The position numbers and the translations under genes were made by a program. A DNA stretch of 64,000 nucleotides from Cupriavidus numazuensis. Its GTDB lineage: Bacteria; Pseudomonadota; Gammaproteobacteria; Burkholderiales; Burkholderiaceae. The notes beneath the pieces are model-generated. The model was given only the letters and a program-made list of their open reading frames with translations, had not been told where the DNA came from and made no database searches. The first letter of the stretch is position 1; every line of letters starts with the position of its first letter. Shown here one piece after another: positions 27,486-36,521 of the stretch. The stretch lies in contig NZ_CAJPVI010000015.1 of NCBI RefSeq assembly GCF_905397435.1, positions 92,742-156,741 of the forward strand, written 5' to 3'.

Positions 27486-27513
27486 CGCAGTCCGGGCACT
27501 GCCCTGGACTGCG
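27486..27513 (+). terminator. terminator-like hairpin after tyrB
   Basis: cgcagtcc ... ggactgcg with an inner ggg/ccc pairing, beginning 14 bases after the tyrB stop and followed by ctttccc. It probably ends the hppD-aroP-tyrB transcript. The T-tract is short, so confidence is moderate. Confidence 0.5.
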
Positions 27514-27702
27514 CTTTCCCACGCCCCTCCTTTCCCCTCCCCTGCGCAGTTCCGCGCATTCCCTTCGCCTCCGCTTCTGCACACGTCGCCCGTTCGTAGT
27601 ACAAACGCAGGGTCGGCGGGCAGTGGCACGTCGCGTGCCGGCTACGCCATTCCGTGAAGTTCCTGCCCCTGATGCGGGCAAACCATCCTGAAGGGTATCG
27701 CC

Positions 27703-28497
27703 ATGAACATTGATCTGTCGGGCAAAACCGCCCTGGTTTCGGGCTCCACTGCAGGTATCGGCTTCGCCACGGCGCGCGGCCTCGCGCAGGCCGGCGCGCG
27801 TGTCGTCCTCAACGGCCGCAAGGCGGATGCGCTGGCGAAGGCAGCGGACACGCTGCGCGCAGAGGCGCTGGACGCGGACCTGATCCCCTTCGCGGGCGAT
27901 CTGGCCACACAGCAAGGCGTGGAGGCGCTGCTCGCGCAGGTACCGGCAGTCGATATCCTGGTCAACAACCTCGGCATCTTCAATCCGCAGGACTTCTTCG
28001 AAACGCCCGACAGCGAATGGACGCGGTTCTTCGAGACCAATGTGATGTCCGGTGTGCGTTTGTCGCGCGCCTATGCGCCCGGCATGGTGCAGCGCAAGTG
28101 GGGACGCATCGTGTTTATCTCGTCCGAGTCGGGGGTCAATATCCCGGTCGAGATGATCCACTATGGCTTCTCGAAGACCGCTCAACTCGCCGTGTCGCGC
28201 GGCCTGGCAAAACGGCTGGCCGGCACGGGCGTGACGGTGAACGCCGTCCTCCCCGGGCCGACGCTGTCCGAAGGCGTCGAGGAAATGCTTGCCGAAGAAG
28301 TCAGGCGCACCGGCAAGCCCGTGGAGGAAGTGGCCGCCGATTTCGTCAAGACGCATCGCAGCACCTCCATCATCCAGCGTGCGGCGACTGTCGATGAGGT
28401 GGCCAATATGGTCGTCTACGTCTGCTCGAAGCAGGCTTCCGCGACCACGGGTGCCGCGCTGCTTGTCGATGGCGGCGTGGTCGACACCATCGTGTGA
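27703..28497 (+). CDS. short-chain dehydrogenase/reductase
   Basis: 264 residues. The NAD(P)-binding motif is at about 13-19 (S-G-S-T-A-G-I-G-F-A). N-N-L-G lies near 88 and the catalytic region has S-S-E-S-G-V-N ... Y-G-F-S-K at about 140-160, giving the Ser-Tyr-Lys set of classical SDRs. GAAGGG upstream supports the start. It is separate from tyrB by 230 bases and a hairpin, and from paoA by 163 bases. Substrate unknown. Confidence 0.93.
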   Translation: MNIDLSGKTALVSGSTAGIGFATARGLAQAGARVVLNGRKADALAKAADTLRAEALDADLIPFAGDLATQQGVEALLAQVPAVDILVNNLGIFNPQDFFETPDSEWTRFFETNVMSGVRLSRAYAPGMVQRKWGRIVFISSESGVNIPVEMIHYGFSKTAQLAVSRGLAKRLAGTGVTVNAVLPGPTLSEGVEEMLAEEVRRTGKPVEEVAADFVKTHRSTSIIQRAATVDEVANMVVYVCSKQASATTGAALLVDGGVVDTIV

Positions 28498-28660
28498 ACG
28501 AAGCTGCCGTAATTTCTACACGTGTGCTGAAAATTTGAAGCACTTAACGTAGCATGCGCGTGGCCTGGGGGCTCCCGGGCCACCGGCACCGATCTTGCTG
28601 GCTCTGGCGCAACAGCGCAGGCGCAAGCCGTCGTGGCAGCGCGCCGCGAAAGGACCGCGC

Positions 28661-29335
28661 ATGCCCCACAGCCATCCAGACGGCCCGGACCGCCCGACCC
28701 GGCGCCGCTTCCTCCAATCCGCCGCGCTGACAGCGTCGGCGGCGGCGCTGCCGACCGCCTATGCAGCCGGGCAGCCCGCGTCGCCGGCGCCGACCCAGGC
28801 GCCGCCGTCCGTGCCCGCCCGGCCAGTACGGTTGCATATCAATGGCAAGGAATACGCACTGTCGCTGGAACCGCGCGTCACGCTGCTCGACGCGCTGCGC
28901 GAGGTGATCGGGCTCACCGGCGCCAAGAAGGGTTGTGACCGCGGCCAGTGCGGCGCTTGCACAGTGCTCAGCGACGGGCGGCGCATCAACGCCTGCCTGA
29001 CGCTTGCGGTCATGCAGGAAGGCCGCCGCATCACCACGATCGAAGGCCTGGCCGATGGCGAGACCCTGCATCCGATGCAGGCCGCCTTTGTCGCGCGCGA
29101 TGCGCTGCAGTGCGGATTCTGCACGCCGGGCCAGATCTGCTCGGCGGTGGGCATGCTCGCGGAAGCGCGGGCCGGCGCGGCCAGCACCGTGCAGCCGCCG
29201 CCCGCCGCATTGCCCCAGTCGCTCAGCGACGCGGAGATCCGCGAGCGCATGAGCGGCAATATCTGCCGCTGCGGCGCCTACCAGAACATCGTGGCCGCCG
29301 TGCGCGATGCCACTGGCGCCACGCGCCGCTCATGA
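28661..29335 (+). CDS. paoA: periplasmic aldehyde oxidoreductase, 2Fe-2S subunit
   Basis: 224 residues. The ATG at 28661 (AAAGGA upstream) gives a Tat signal: T-R-R-R-F-L-Q-S-A-A-L-T. The first 2Fe-2S cluster motif is C-D-R-G-Q-C-G-A-C, and the second is C-G-F-C-T-P-G-Q with C-R-C-G-A-Y. This is the small subunit of the molybdenum PaoABC (YagTSR) enzyme, which oxidises aldehydes to acids in the periplasm. The FAD subunit gene starts 9 bases downstream. Confidence 0.95.
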   Translation: MPHSHPDGPDRPTRRRFLQSAALTASAAALPTAYAAGQPASPAPTQAPPSVPARPVRLHINGKEYALSLEPRVTLLDALREVIGLTGAKKGCDRGQCGACTVLSDGRRINACLTLAVMQEGRRITTIEGLADGETLHPMQAAFVARDALQCGFCTPGQICSAVGMLAEARAGAASTVQPPPAALPQSLSDAEIRERMSGNICRCGAYQNIVAAVRDATGATRRS

Positions 29336-29344
29336 GGCGCAACC

Positions 29345-30334
29345 ATGACCCCGTTCACCTACCACCGCGCGACTACCGTGGATGAAGCGCTGCAGCTGGG
29401 CCGCCAGCCCGGCACGCGCTACATCGGCGGCGGCACCAACCTGCTCGACCTCGCCAAGGCGGGCGTAGAGCAGCCCATCCATCTCGTCGATGTCGGATGG
29501 CTGCCGCTCGGCACGATCGAATCGCTTCCCGACGGCGGTGCGCGCATCGGCGCCACGGCGAGCAATGCCGACACTGCCAACCACGCGCTGATCCGCGAGC
29601 GCTACCCGCTGTTGTCGCAGGCGCTGCTTGCCGGTGCTTCCGGCCAGCTGCGCAATATGGCCACCGTGGGCGGCAACCTGATGCAGCGCACGCGCTGCCA
29701 CTATTTCTACGACACCGGCTTCAGCGCGTGCAACAAGCGTGCGCCGGGGTCCGGGTGCGGGGCGCTGCAGGGCGTGCATCGCATGCATGCCATCCTTGGC
29801 GCTAGCGAGCATTGCATCGCCGTCAACCCGTCCGACATGAGCGTGGCACTGGCCGCGCTGGAAGCCGTGGTCGTGGTGCGCGGCGATGGCGGCGAACGCC
29901 GCATCGCGATCGCCGACTTCCACCGCTTGCCGGGCAACACGCCGCAGTTCGACACGGTGCTGCGGCCCGGCGAAATGATTGTCGCGGTAGACCTGCCGCC
30001 GTCGCGGCTGGCCGGGCATTGCCATTACCTCAAGGTCCGTGACCGCGCGAGCTATGCGTTCGCACTGGTGTCCGTGGCGGCGGCCCTGGAACTCGATGGC
30101 AGGAACGTACGCAGCGCAAGACTGGCGCTGGGCGGTGTCGCGCACAAACCATGGCGCGTGCCGGCGGCCGAGCAGGTCCTGGTGGGACGCCCGCTCAGCA
30201 CCCCTGCCGCCAGCGAAGCGGCACGCCTGCTGCTGGACGGCGCGCGGCCGCTTCCCAATAACGCCTACAAGCTCGCCCTGGCGCAACACGCCGTAGTGCG
30301 CGCGCTGGGCATCGCAGCAGGAGGCATGGCATGA
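29345..30334 (+). CDS. paoB: periplasmic aldehyde oxidoreductase, FAD subunit
   Basis: 329 residues of the FAD-binding domain of the xanthine-dehydrogenase family ([11 protein letters not shown] near 25; [13 protein letters not shown] near 110). A cysteine insertion follows ([15 protein letters not shown] and G-S-G-C-G-A). It is absent from most xanthine dehydrogenases but typical of PaoB, where it holds an extra 4Fe-4S cluster. The stop overlaps the paoC ATG by 4 bases (ATGA). The protein has no signal of its own and would be co-exported with PaoA. Confidence 0.95.
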   Translation: MTPFTYHRATTVDEALQLGRQPGTRYIGGGTNLLDLAKAGVEQPIHLVDVGWLPLGTIESLPDGGARIGATASNADTANHALIRERYPLLSQALLAGASGQLRNMATVGGNLMQRTRCHYFYDTGFSACNKRAPGSGCGALQGVHRMHAILGASEHCIAVNPSDMSVALAALEAVVVVRGDGGERRIAIADFHRLPGNTPQFDTVLRPGEMIVAVDLPPSRLAGHCHYLKVRDRASYAFALVSVAAALELDGRNVRSARLALGGVAHKPWRVPAAEQVLVGRPLSTPAASEAARLLLDGARPLPNNAYKLALAQHAVVRALGIAAGGMA

Positions 30335-32544
30335 ACGTGATCGGCGCCCCGCTAGACCGCACCGACGGTGCCCTCAAGGTCACCGGCCGCGCACGCTATG
30401 CCGCGGACAATCCGCTGCCAGGACTGCTGCACGCGGTACTGGTGACGAGCACCGTTGCCAGCGGTGACATCGCGTCCATGGATATCGCCGTTGCCGAGCG
30501 CATGCCCGGTGTACGCAAGGTAATGACGCCGTTCAACGCGCCGCGGCTGCCACAGGCCGGCAAGGCCGCGGCGGGCACGCCACCGGCCGGGCGCGTACTG
30601 AACCTGCTGCAGGACACTGAAGTGCACTACAACAACCAGCCGTTGGCCGTTGTCGTTGCCGACACGCTGGAGCAGGCGCGCGACGCCGCCGCGCATATCG
30701 TCATCCGCTACAGGACGAAGACGCCGGTGCTCGACTTCGCCGCGGCCCGCGCGAGCGCGTACAAGCCCAAGGAAGCCAAGGACGAGCCGGCCGACAGCTC
30801 GCGCGGCGACATGTCGTCCACCGACGGCGCGGCAGCGCGCATCGACACCACCTACTCCACGCCGCTTGAAACCCACAACCCCATGGAGCCGCACGCCACG
30901 GTGGCGGCCTGGCAGGGCGACATGCTCACGCTGTACGATGCCACGCAGTACGTGAGCGGCGTGCGCAAGACCGTCGCGCAAACCCTGGGCCTGCAGCCGT
31001 CGCAAGTGCGCGTGGTCTGCCCGTTCGTGGGCGGCGGCTTCGGTTGCAAGGGATCGACGTGGTCGCACGTGGTGCTCGCCGCCATGGCCGCGCGCGAAGC
31101 CGGGCATCCGGTCAAGCTGGTGCTGGAGCGCCCGCAGATGTTCGGTCCCGTGGGCGGACGGCCCCGCACCGAGCAGCACGTCGTGCTGGCCGCGCGCGCC
31201 GACGGCACGCTCACCAGCATGCGCCACGAGGTGACGGCCTGCACCTCGTTCATGGAAGACTGGCTCGAACCGTGTGCGCTGCTCACGCGCATGCTGTATG
31301 CCGTACCGAACCAGCAGACCAGCCACCGCCTGCTCAAGCTGAACATCGGTACGCCGACCTTCATGCGCGCGCCAGGCGAGGCATCGGGCAGCTTTGCGCT
31401 CGAATGCGCGCTCGATGAACTGGCGTACAAGCTTGGCATGGACCCCGTTGCGCTGCGGCTGCGCAACTATGCCGACACGGATCCCGGCAAGGGATTGCCG
31501 TTCTCGAGCAAGTCGTTGCGCGAGTGTTATCGCGACGCTGCAGCGCGCTTTGGCTGGGCGCAGCGCAATCCGGCACCGCGCTCCATGCGGACCAGCGACG
31601 GGCGGCTCGTCGGCATGGGCATGGCTACCACGACCTACCCGGCCAATCGCTCGGCCGCCAGCGCACTGGCGCGCATCCTGCCTGACGGCACGGCGCTGGT
31701 GCAATCGGGTTCGCAAGACCTCGGAACCGGTACGTTCACCGTCATGACGCAGGTCGCTGCCGATGCCCTGGGCCTGCCGCCAGACAAGGTCCGATTCGAA
31801 CTTGGCGACACGAACTTCCCCGAAGCCCCGGTATCGGGTGGATCGCAATCGGTCACCAGCGTCGCCCCCGCGGTGCAGGCCGCTTCCATGGCGGCGCGGC
31901 TGGCACTGGTAAAGCTGGCCGTTACGGATGCGGCCTCACCGTTGTCCGGTGCGCCGCCCGAAGATGTCGATGTCGTCGATGGCTGGCTGCAGCGGCGGTC
32001 CGACCCATCGCGCCGCGAACCCGTGGCGGCGCCCATTGCCCGGCGCGGCGGCCAGCCTGTCGAAGCGCGCATGAGCGCGCGGCCTGGCGACGAGCGCAAG
32101 AAATTCTCGATGCACAGCTTTGGCGCCGTATTCGCGGAAGTCCATGTCGATCCGGACCTCGGCGAGATCCGCATGCAGCGCATCGTGGCCAGCTACGGCG
32201 TGGGGCGGCTGCTGAACCGCAAGACGGCCCACAGCCAGCTCATGGGAGGGATCGTGTGGGGCCTGAGCATGGCGCTGCACGAGCAGGCCGAACTGGATCT
32301 GGTCAGCGGCCGTATCGCCAATGGCAACCTGGCCGAATATCATGTGCCGGTCAATGCCGACGTCGGCGCTATCGACATTGTGGTGCTGGACGAGGATGAT
32401 CCGCATATCAACGCGCTTGGGACCAAGGGCATCGGCGAGATCGGCATTGTCGGCGTGGCCGCGGCGCTGGCCAACGCGGTGTATCACGCGACGGGAAAGC
32501 GCATCCGCGATTTGCCCCTGACGGTTGACAAGCTGCTCGCCTGA
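30331..32544 (+). CDS. paoC: periplasmic aldehyde oxidoreductase, molybdenum-binding subunit
   Basis: A 737-residue catalytic subunit. Molybdopterin-cytosine-dinucleotide sites are visible as G-G-G-F-G-C-K-G (about 235) and G-S-Q-D-L-G-T-G-T (about 465). The base glutamate that activates water is in G-T-K-G-I-G-E-I-G (about 702). Together with PaoA and PaoB it forms an aldehyde-detoxifying enzyme. A paoD-type maturation chaperone is not in the window; it may be elsewhere or shared. The mipA-like gene starts 53 bases downstream. Confidence 0.95.
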   Translation: MNVIGAPLDRTDGALKVTGRARYAADNPLPGLLHAVLVTSTVASGDIASMDIAVAERMPGVRKVMTPFNAPRLPQAGKAAAGTPPAGRVLNLLQDTEVHYNNQPLAVVVADTLEQARDAAAHIVIRYRTKTPVLDFAAARASAYKPKEAKDEPADSSRGDMSSTDGAAARIDTTYSTPLETHNPMEPHATVAAWQGDMLTLYDATQYVSGVRKTVAQTLGLQPSQVRVVCPFVGGGFGCKGSTWSHVVLAAMAAREAGHPVKLVLERPQMFGPVGGRPRTEQHVVLAARADGTLTSMRHEVTACTSFMEDWLEPCALLTRMLYAVPNQQTSHRLLKLNIGTPTFMRAPGEASGSFALECALDELAYKLGMDPVALRLRNYADTDPGKGLPFSSKSLRECYRDAAARFGWAQRNPAPRSMRTSDGRLVGMGMATTTYPANRSAASALARILPDGTALVQSGSQDLGTGTFTVMTQVAADALGLPPDKVRFELGDTNFPEAPVSGGSQSVTSVAPAVQAASMAARLALVKLAVTDAASPLSGAPPEDVDVVDGWLQRRSDPSRREPVAAPIARRGGQPVEARMSARPGDERKKFSMHSFGAVFAEVHVDPDLGEIRMQRIVASYGVGRLLNRKTAHSQLMGGIVWGLSMALHEQAELDLVSGRIANGNLAEYHVPVNADVGAIDIVVLDEDDPHINALGTKGIGEIGIVGVAAALANAVYHATGKRIRDLPLTVDKLLA

Positions 32545-32597
32545 AGCGCAGTAGCCCGCAGTCGTCGAGACGAACAACGAAGAAACGGGAGAACCCA

Positions 32598-33473
32598 TTG
32601 TCAGAGCCGGAAACCTTCAGTCCCACGGGCCGCTTGCGCGCGCACCGCGCAAAGCCATGGCTGTTCGGGCTATGCGCGCTCGCCGCAGCACCGGCCTGGG
32701 CGCAAACGCCGGCGCCGCTGGCCGAATGGCAGTTTTCGGCCGGCATACCGCTCGAAAAGCTGTTCGAGGACACCATTCCGGACTGGGAAGTCAGACTCGG
32801 CGGCGCGGCCATGGTGCGCCCGCGCTACGACGGCTCGTCGGACTACATCGTGGTCGGCGGCCCCAGCATCGATATCCGCTATCGCGACATCGCGTTTGCC
32901 TCGATCGGCGAAGGCCTCGGCGTCAATGTGCTGCGCGGCAAGAACTGGCGCGCAGGCATTGCGCTTTCCTACAACCTGGGCCGCCGCGCCAAGGAGACCT
33001 CGCCGCTGCTGGATGGCATGGAGAACATCAATCCGGCCCCCGAAGCAAAGCTGTTCGCCGAATATGCGGTGTCGAAGGAATTCCCGCTGGTGATGCGTGT
33101 GGACGCGCGCCGCAGCCTGGGCGGCTCCGACGGCTGGATCGGCGACATCGGCGCCTACATGCCCTTGCCGGGCAGTTCCGAGAAATTCTTCTGGTTCGCG
33201 GGCCCGACCATGACGCTCGCCGACTCGCGGTACATGAATACCTGGTACGGCGTGAGCGCGTCACAGGCGCGGCCTGGACGCCCGCAATTCAGCCCGTCCG
33301 GCGGCATACGCTCATACGGCTTCGGCGTCAGCGCGGTCTGGTTCTTCGACAAGCACTGGTTTGCCACGACCGACGTGGCCGTCATGCAACTGGTTGGTGA
33401 CGCGAAGCGCAGCCCGCTCACGCAGAGCGCGACAAACGGCGTGTTCGACCTGTCGATCAACTACCAGTTCTGA
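32598..33473 (+). CDS. MipA/OmpV-family outer-membrane protein
   Basis: 291 residues. The TTG start at 32598 is supported by GGGAG six to seven bases upstream. A signal-type segment (L-F-G-L-C-A-L-A-A-A-P-A-W-A-Q) follows a polar stretch of about 20 residues. The mature protein has the MipA/OmpV pattern of a 12-strand barrel (W-E-V-R-L-G-G-A-A-M-V-R-P-R-Y-D-G-S, R-A-G-I-A-L-S-Y-N-L-G-R-R) and ends in N-Y-Q-F. Members scaffold murein enzymes or act as porins. Lying right after paoABC, it may be expressed with the oxidoreductase. Confidence 0.88.
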   Translation: MSEPETFSPTGRLRAHRAKPWLFGLCALAAAPAWAQTPAPLAEWQFSAGIPLEKLFEDTIPDWEVRLGGAAMVRPRYDGSSDYIVVGGPSIDIRYRDIAFASIGEGLGVNVLRGKNWRAGIALSYNLGRRAKETSPLLDGMENINPAPEAKLFAEYAVSKEFPLVMRVDARRSLGGSDGWIGDIGAYMPLPGSSEKFFWFAGPTMTLADSRYMNTWYGVSASQARPGRPQFSPSGGIRSYGFGVSAVWFFDKHWFATTDVAVMQLVGDAKRSPLTQSATNGVFDLSINYQF

Positions 33474-33519
33474 GCTATGGGGTTAGAGGAGAGATGTTCT
33501 TTGCCGATTTGCGGGGGGG

Positions 33520-33561
33520 CGCTCTTGGCAGGCGCTGCTGTTTCGCCGGCGTAGCCGGCGG
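33520..33561 (+). repeat. extra REP-like module, left of repeat element B
   Basis: cgctcttggcaggcgctgct is followed by the hairpin ttcgccggcgtagccggcg. It is in the same orientation as the left end of element B and separated from it by 27 bases. Confidence 0.8.
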
Positions 33562-33588
33562 GGGCTTTTCGGTTCGGGGTAGAGCTAT

Positions 33589-34312
33589 CGTTCTTGGCAT
33601 GCGCCGCTGTTTCGCCGGCGTAGCCGGCGAGTCACTTTTGTCCGAGCGACAAAAGTAACCAAAAACGCGTTTTGGTTGCCCCAAAGGGGCGAATTTTTAT
33701 CGTAGTGGGCCAAGAGTGTTGTACGGGTATGGGCTTCAGAGGGGATTTCCGCTGCCTACCGCGTGGTGCACGACCGAGAGAGGAATTACCGCGCTGATTG
33801 AACGAGCCCTGCAAGCGTTCGTGGCCCCTGCTACCACCCATATCGTATGAACGCCTTCGGCTGCGCTACGCGCAGAGCTCTAGTCTGAACACGCAGGCCC
33901 AGGGCAAACCACGCCTCGGTGACGAGGCCCGCGCATTGCATGCGCGAAGTAGAGAAAGGATCTCGGACGAACCTAGGCGCCAGCGACGTTGATGAGCTCG
34001 CATCCCGACGACGACGTGCGCGCAGCGCAGCCGAAGGCGTCCCACCACTGACCTGGTTGAAACGCTGTACCCGAGTCCGTCTTGGGGATCGTCCAAAAGT
34101 CGTGCCGCGCGAGGCACAGGTTCTGACTCACATGGCGTAGCAGGGTGGAACGGCCGACCACCATCGCAGGCGTCCAAAGCCGTTTGAACCCCTGCCGCCG
34201 TGGAATTGATGGCCAGCGGCAACGACGCGCTTTTCTGCCTACTCTTTTGTCGCTCGGACAAAAGAGTAGGTCGCCGGCTACGCCGGCGAAACAGCAGCGC
34301 ATGCCAAGAGCG
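33589..34312 (+). repeat. composite non-coding repeat element, copy B (724 bp)
   Basis: This second copy has the same layout and orientation as copy A. The left GCTCG-loop hairpin (read on the minus strand) is at 33631-33659 and the right one at 34238-34270. REP-like hairpins lie outside them, and the core has a terminator-like gccccaaaggggc at 33678-33690. The core matches copy A over most of its length, with short blocks of divergence near 33745-33785, 33820-33850 and 33955-33975. The longest minus-strand frames of the two copies diverge after such a block, which argues against a protein product. No transposase or tRNA is present. Confidence 0.85.
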
Positions 34313-34339
34313 ATAACCGGGCCTTAACCGCAATCTACC

Positions 34340-34380
34340 CGCCGGCTACGCCGGCGAAACAGCGGCGCCCGCCAAGAACG
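34340..34380 (-). repeat. extra REP-like module, right of repeat element B
   Basis: cgccggctacgccggcgaaa followed by cagcggcgcccgccaagaac. It is an inverted copy of the module at 33520, so element B is flanked on both sides by an additional unit. The 95 bases that follow hold nothing recognisable. Confidence 0.8.
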
Positions 34381-34475
34381 ATAACCCTTCCAGTTCGTCG
34401 GAGGGAACCCACCAAAAAAACGCAGCACAACCTCCCTTCGAAGCCGCGCTGCGCGATAGCCCATCCAAGCGACGC

Positions 34476-34658
34476 TTACTGTGCTGCAGCCTTGTCAGGC
34501 GTTGCCTTCTTGGTGTGCTTCTGGGCGTGCGTCTTGTCCTTGTGGGCGCTCTTCTGTACCTTGGCGGGTTCCTTCGACTCTGGCGCGGCGGCAGGCGCTT
34601 GCGCATACGCTCCAGCGGCGAACAGGCCCAGGGTCAGGATGGCAAGTACTTTCTTCAT
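34476..34658 (-). CDS. small secreted Lys/Ala-rich protein
   Basis: 60 residues. A clear signal peptide (M-K-K-V-L-A-I-L-T-L-G-L-F-A-A-G-A-Y-A) with cleavage before Q-A-P is followed by a 40-residue Ala/Lys/His-rich tail containing H-K-D-K-T-H-A-Q-K-H-T-K-K. GGAG upstream supports the start. The composition is like small periplasmic acid-stress or cation-binding proteins, but no family was recognised with certainty. Confidence 0.7.
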   Translation of the reverse strand: MKKVLAILTLGLFAAGAYAQAPAAAPESKEPAKVQKSAHKDKTHAQKHTKKATPDKAAAQ

Positions 34659-34929
34659 TGTCGGTCTCCGGCAGGACGCGCGATATTGCGCGTTGCCTGT
34701 AAAAACGTCGGGCGCACGCGCGCTGTTGACGTGTCCGGCATCGGACTGTGTAACCGATTATTTCCGCGAAACCGCAACGATTGCGATGCCGCAAGACCTC
34801 GTCGATGTGATTTAACGTTCGCAGCATCCTGCCGATAAAGAAGGCACCCCTAATATTCATGAATCGTACGAACGTGGCCCCCCGTGACGTGCGGCAATCC
34901 GCAATGAATCCGTCAACTGGAGAACCACC

Positions 34930-35430
34930 ATGAGTACGATTGAAGCCACCGCGGCAAGCCCGCTTGTCCCACTCACCCAGGATGCCGCCCTCCCGGCGAG
35001 CGCCGACGACGTGGCCGCAGCCACCAGCAGCGATGCCACCGATATGCCGGGCATCGTCGTCGCGCGGCCAAGCACCGACGTCCATATCTCGATGTCGGGC
35101 AGCGCGCTGTCTGCCACGCGCAGCACCAAAGAGGCAGCCTCCAAGGACAGCGATATCGACAACAGCAACCTGCCCGACAACGTCAAGAAGCTGATCAAGC
35201 GCATGCGCGAGTTGCGCGAGAAGCTGGAGCAGAAAGCCCAGGAACTGCAGGAACTCAGCCACAGCACGGCCGGCAGTCCCGAGCAGCGCCGCATGCGGAT
35301 CGAAGCGCTGCGCGCTGAAGTCGGCGCACTGACTGCCGCCATGAGCAAGGTCGGCGCCGACCTTGCTCAGGCCACGCGCCAGTTCACCAGCGACGAGCAG
35401 AAGCTGGTGGGCAGCCTGGTGATGGGCTGA
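34930..35430 (+). CDS. uncharacterised coiled-coil protein
   Basis: 166 residues with CTGGAG upstream of the ATG. The first 75 residues are Ala/Ser/Thr/Asp-rich and probably disordered. Residues about 80-150 are a charged coiled coil (V-K-K-L-I-K-R-M-R-E-L-R-E-K-L-E-Q-K-A-Q-E-L-Q-E-L). There is no signal peptide or membrane segment. It is convergent with the next Bug gene, with an 8-base gap. The family was not recognised; a cytoplasmic adaptor or structural role is one guess. Confidence 0.7.
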   Translation: MSTIEATAASPLVPLTQDAALPASADDVAAATSSDATDMPGIVVARPSTDVHISMSGSALSATRSTKEAASKDSDIDNSNLPDNVKKLIKRMRELREKLEQKAQELQELSHSTAGSPEQRRMRIEALRAEVGALTAAMSKVGADLAQATRQFTSDEQKLVGSLVMG

Positions 35431-35438
35431 AGCCTGTC

Positions 35439-36413
35439 CTAGTTGGGCTCTACGCGGGCCCGTTTCATGACATCGAGCCACTTGGCGCTTTCGGTCGCAC
35501 TGAAGCGCGCGAATTCTTCCGCCGTCAGGTGGCTCGGCACCACGCCGTAGGACTGCATGCGCTGTTGCACCGCCGGCAAGGCGGAGGCATCGCGCATTGC
35601 CTGGTTGAGGCGGCTGACCGTCGCGGCCGGCGTGCCCTTTGGCGCCCACAGCGCGTACCACGACGACACATCGAAATCCGGGATCGCAGTCTCGGCAATG
35701 GTCGGCACTTCCGGCAACAACTCGAGACGCTTCTTCGATGTCACGGCCAGGGCACGCAGCTTGCCCGCCTTGATCAGCGGCAACGCGCTGGCGACCGACG
35801 CATAGAGGATGTCGACGTGACCACCGGCCACATCGGTCATGGCCTGCCCGGTGCCGTTGTACGGCACATGCGCGATATTGACGTTGGTGCGCAGGTTGAC
35901 CAGTTCGCCCACAAGATGCGGCAGTGACCCCAGCCCGCCCGATGCGAACGACAGCTTGCCGGGCTTCTCGCGCGCCTGCTCGAGCATGCCCTTGAAGCTC
36001 GTGATGCCCGATTCCGGCGACACGACCACCACCATCGGCGCAAAGCCGAACACACCGACCGGCGCAAAGTCCTTGAGCGGATCGAACGGCAGCGTGCGGA
36101 ACATGCCCGGGTACATCACCTGGATCGACGCGTTCATCAGGCCCGTATAGCCGTCCGGCTTGCTGCGCGCCACTTCGCGCGCACCGGTCGTGCCCGCCGC
36201 GCCGGGCTTGGATTCGATCACCAGCGGCTGCCCGAGCAGCTCGCCCATCTCGGTCGACAGCATGCGGCCGAAGGTCTCGGTCGAAGACCCAGCGTTGTAC
36301 GGCGAGATGATGCGGATGGGCCGGCTTGGAAACGCGTCGGCGGCATGGACGAGCTGCGGGCCGAGCATGGCAAGCGCCGCGGCGGAAATCAGGCGGAAGG
36401 ACTTCAGGGTCAT
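35439..36413 (-). CDS. Bug-family (TctC-like) periplasmic solute-binding protein 2
   Basis: 324 residues with a signal peptide (L-I-S-A-A-A-L-A-M-L-G-P-Q-L-V-H-A) and the Bug opening F-P-S-R-P-I-R-I-I-S-P-Y-N-A-G-S. V-I-E-S-K-P-G-A-A-G-T-T-G-A-R near 75 and the paired ligand loops fit the family. It is orphan: no TctA/TctB genes are adjacent. It lies upstream, on the same strand, of nothing but the convergent small gene, and downstream of the uncharacterised gene at 36522, with which it could form an operon. Confidence 0.93.
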   Translation of the reverse strand: MTLKSFRLISAAALAMLGPQLVHAADAFPSRPIRIISPYNAGSSTETFGRMLSTEMGELLGQPLVIESKPGAAGTTGAREVARSKPDGYTGLMNASIQVMYPGMFRTLPFDPLKDFAPVGVFGFAPMVVVVSPESGITSFKGMLEQAREKPGKLSFASGGLGSLPHLVGELVNLRTNVNIAHVPYNGTGQAMTDVAGGHVDILYASVASALPLIKAGKLRALAVTSKKRLELLPEVPTIAETAIPDFDVSSWYALWAPKGTPAATVSRLNQAMRDASALPAVQQRMQSYGVVPSHLTAEEFARFSATESAKWLDVMKRARVEPN

Positions 36414-36521
36414 GCGTGTCTCCTTGGTGATCTGCGGCGCCGTCTTGCGCGGGCCGTGCTGTCTTTCACGGAATACCCTGCCCCCGGATTCAGGGGCGCT
36501 TCGATCAGGCTGTACTACGCG

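Noticed and set aside
26194..28356. 720-codon minus-strand frame
   Set aside because: It overlaps tyrB and the SDR gene on the opposite strand. Those two have full catalytic motifs.
35439..36413. Complete tripartite tricarboxylate transporter
   Set aside because: Only the periplasmic receptor is encoded. No gene with the 12-helix TctA or 4-helix TctB pattern is in the window.
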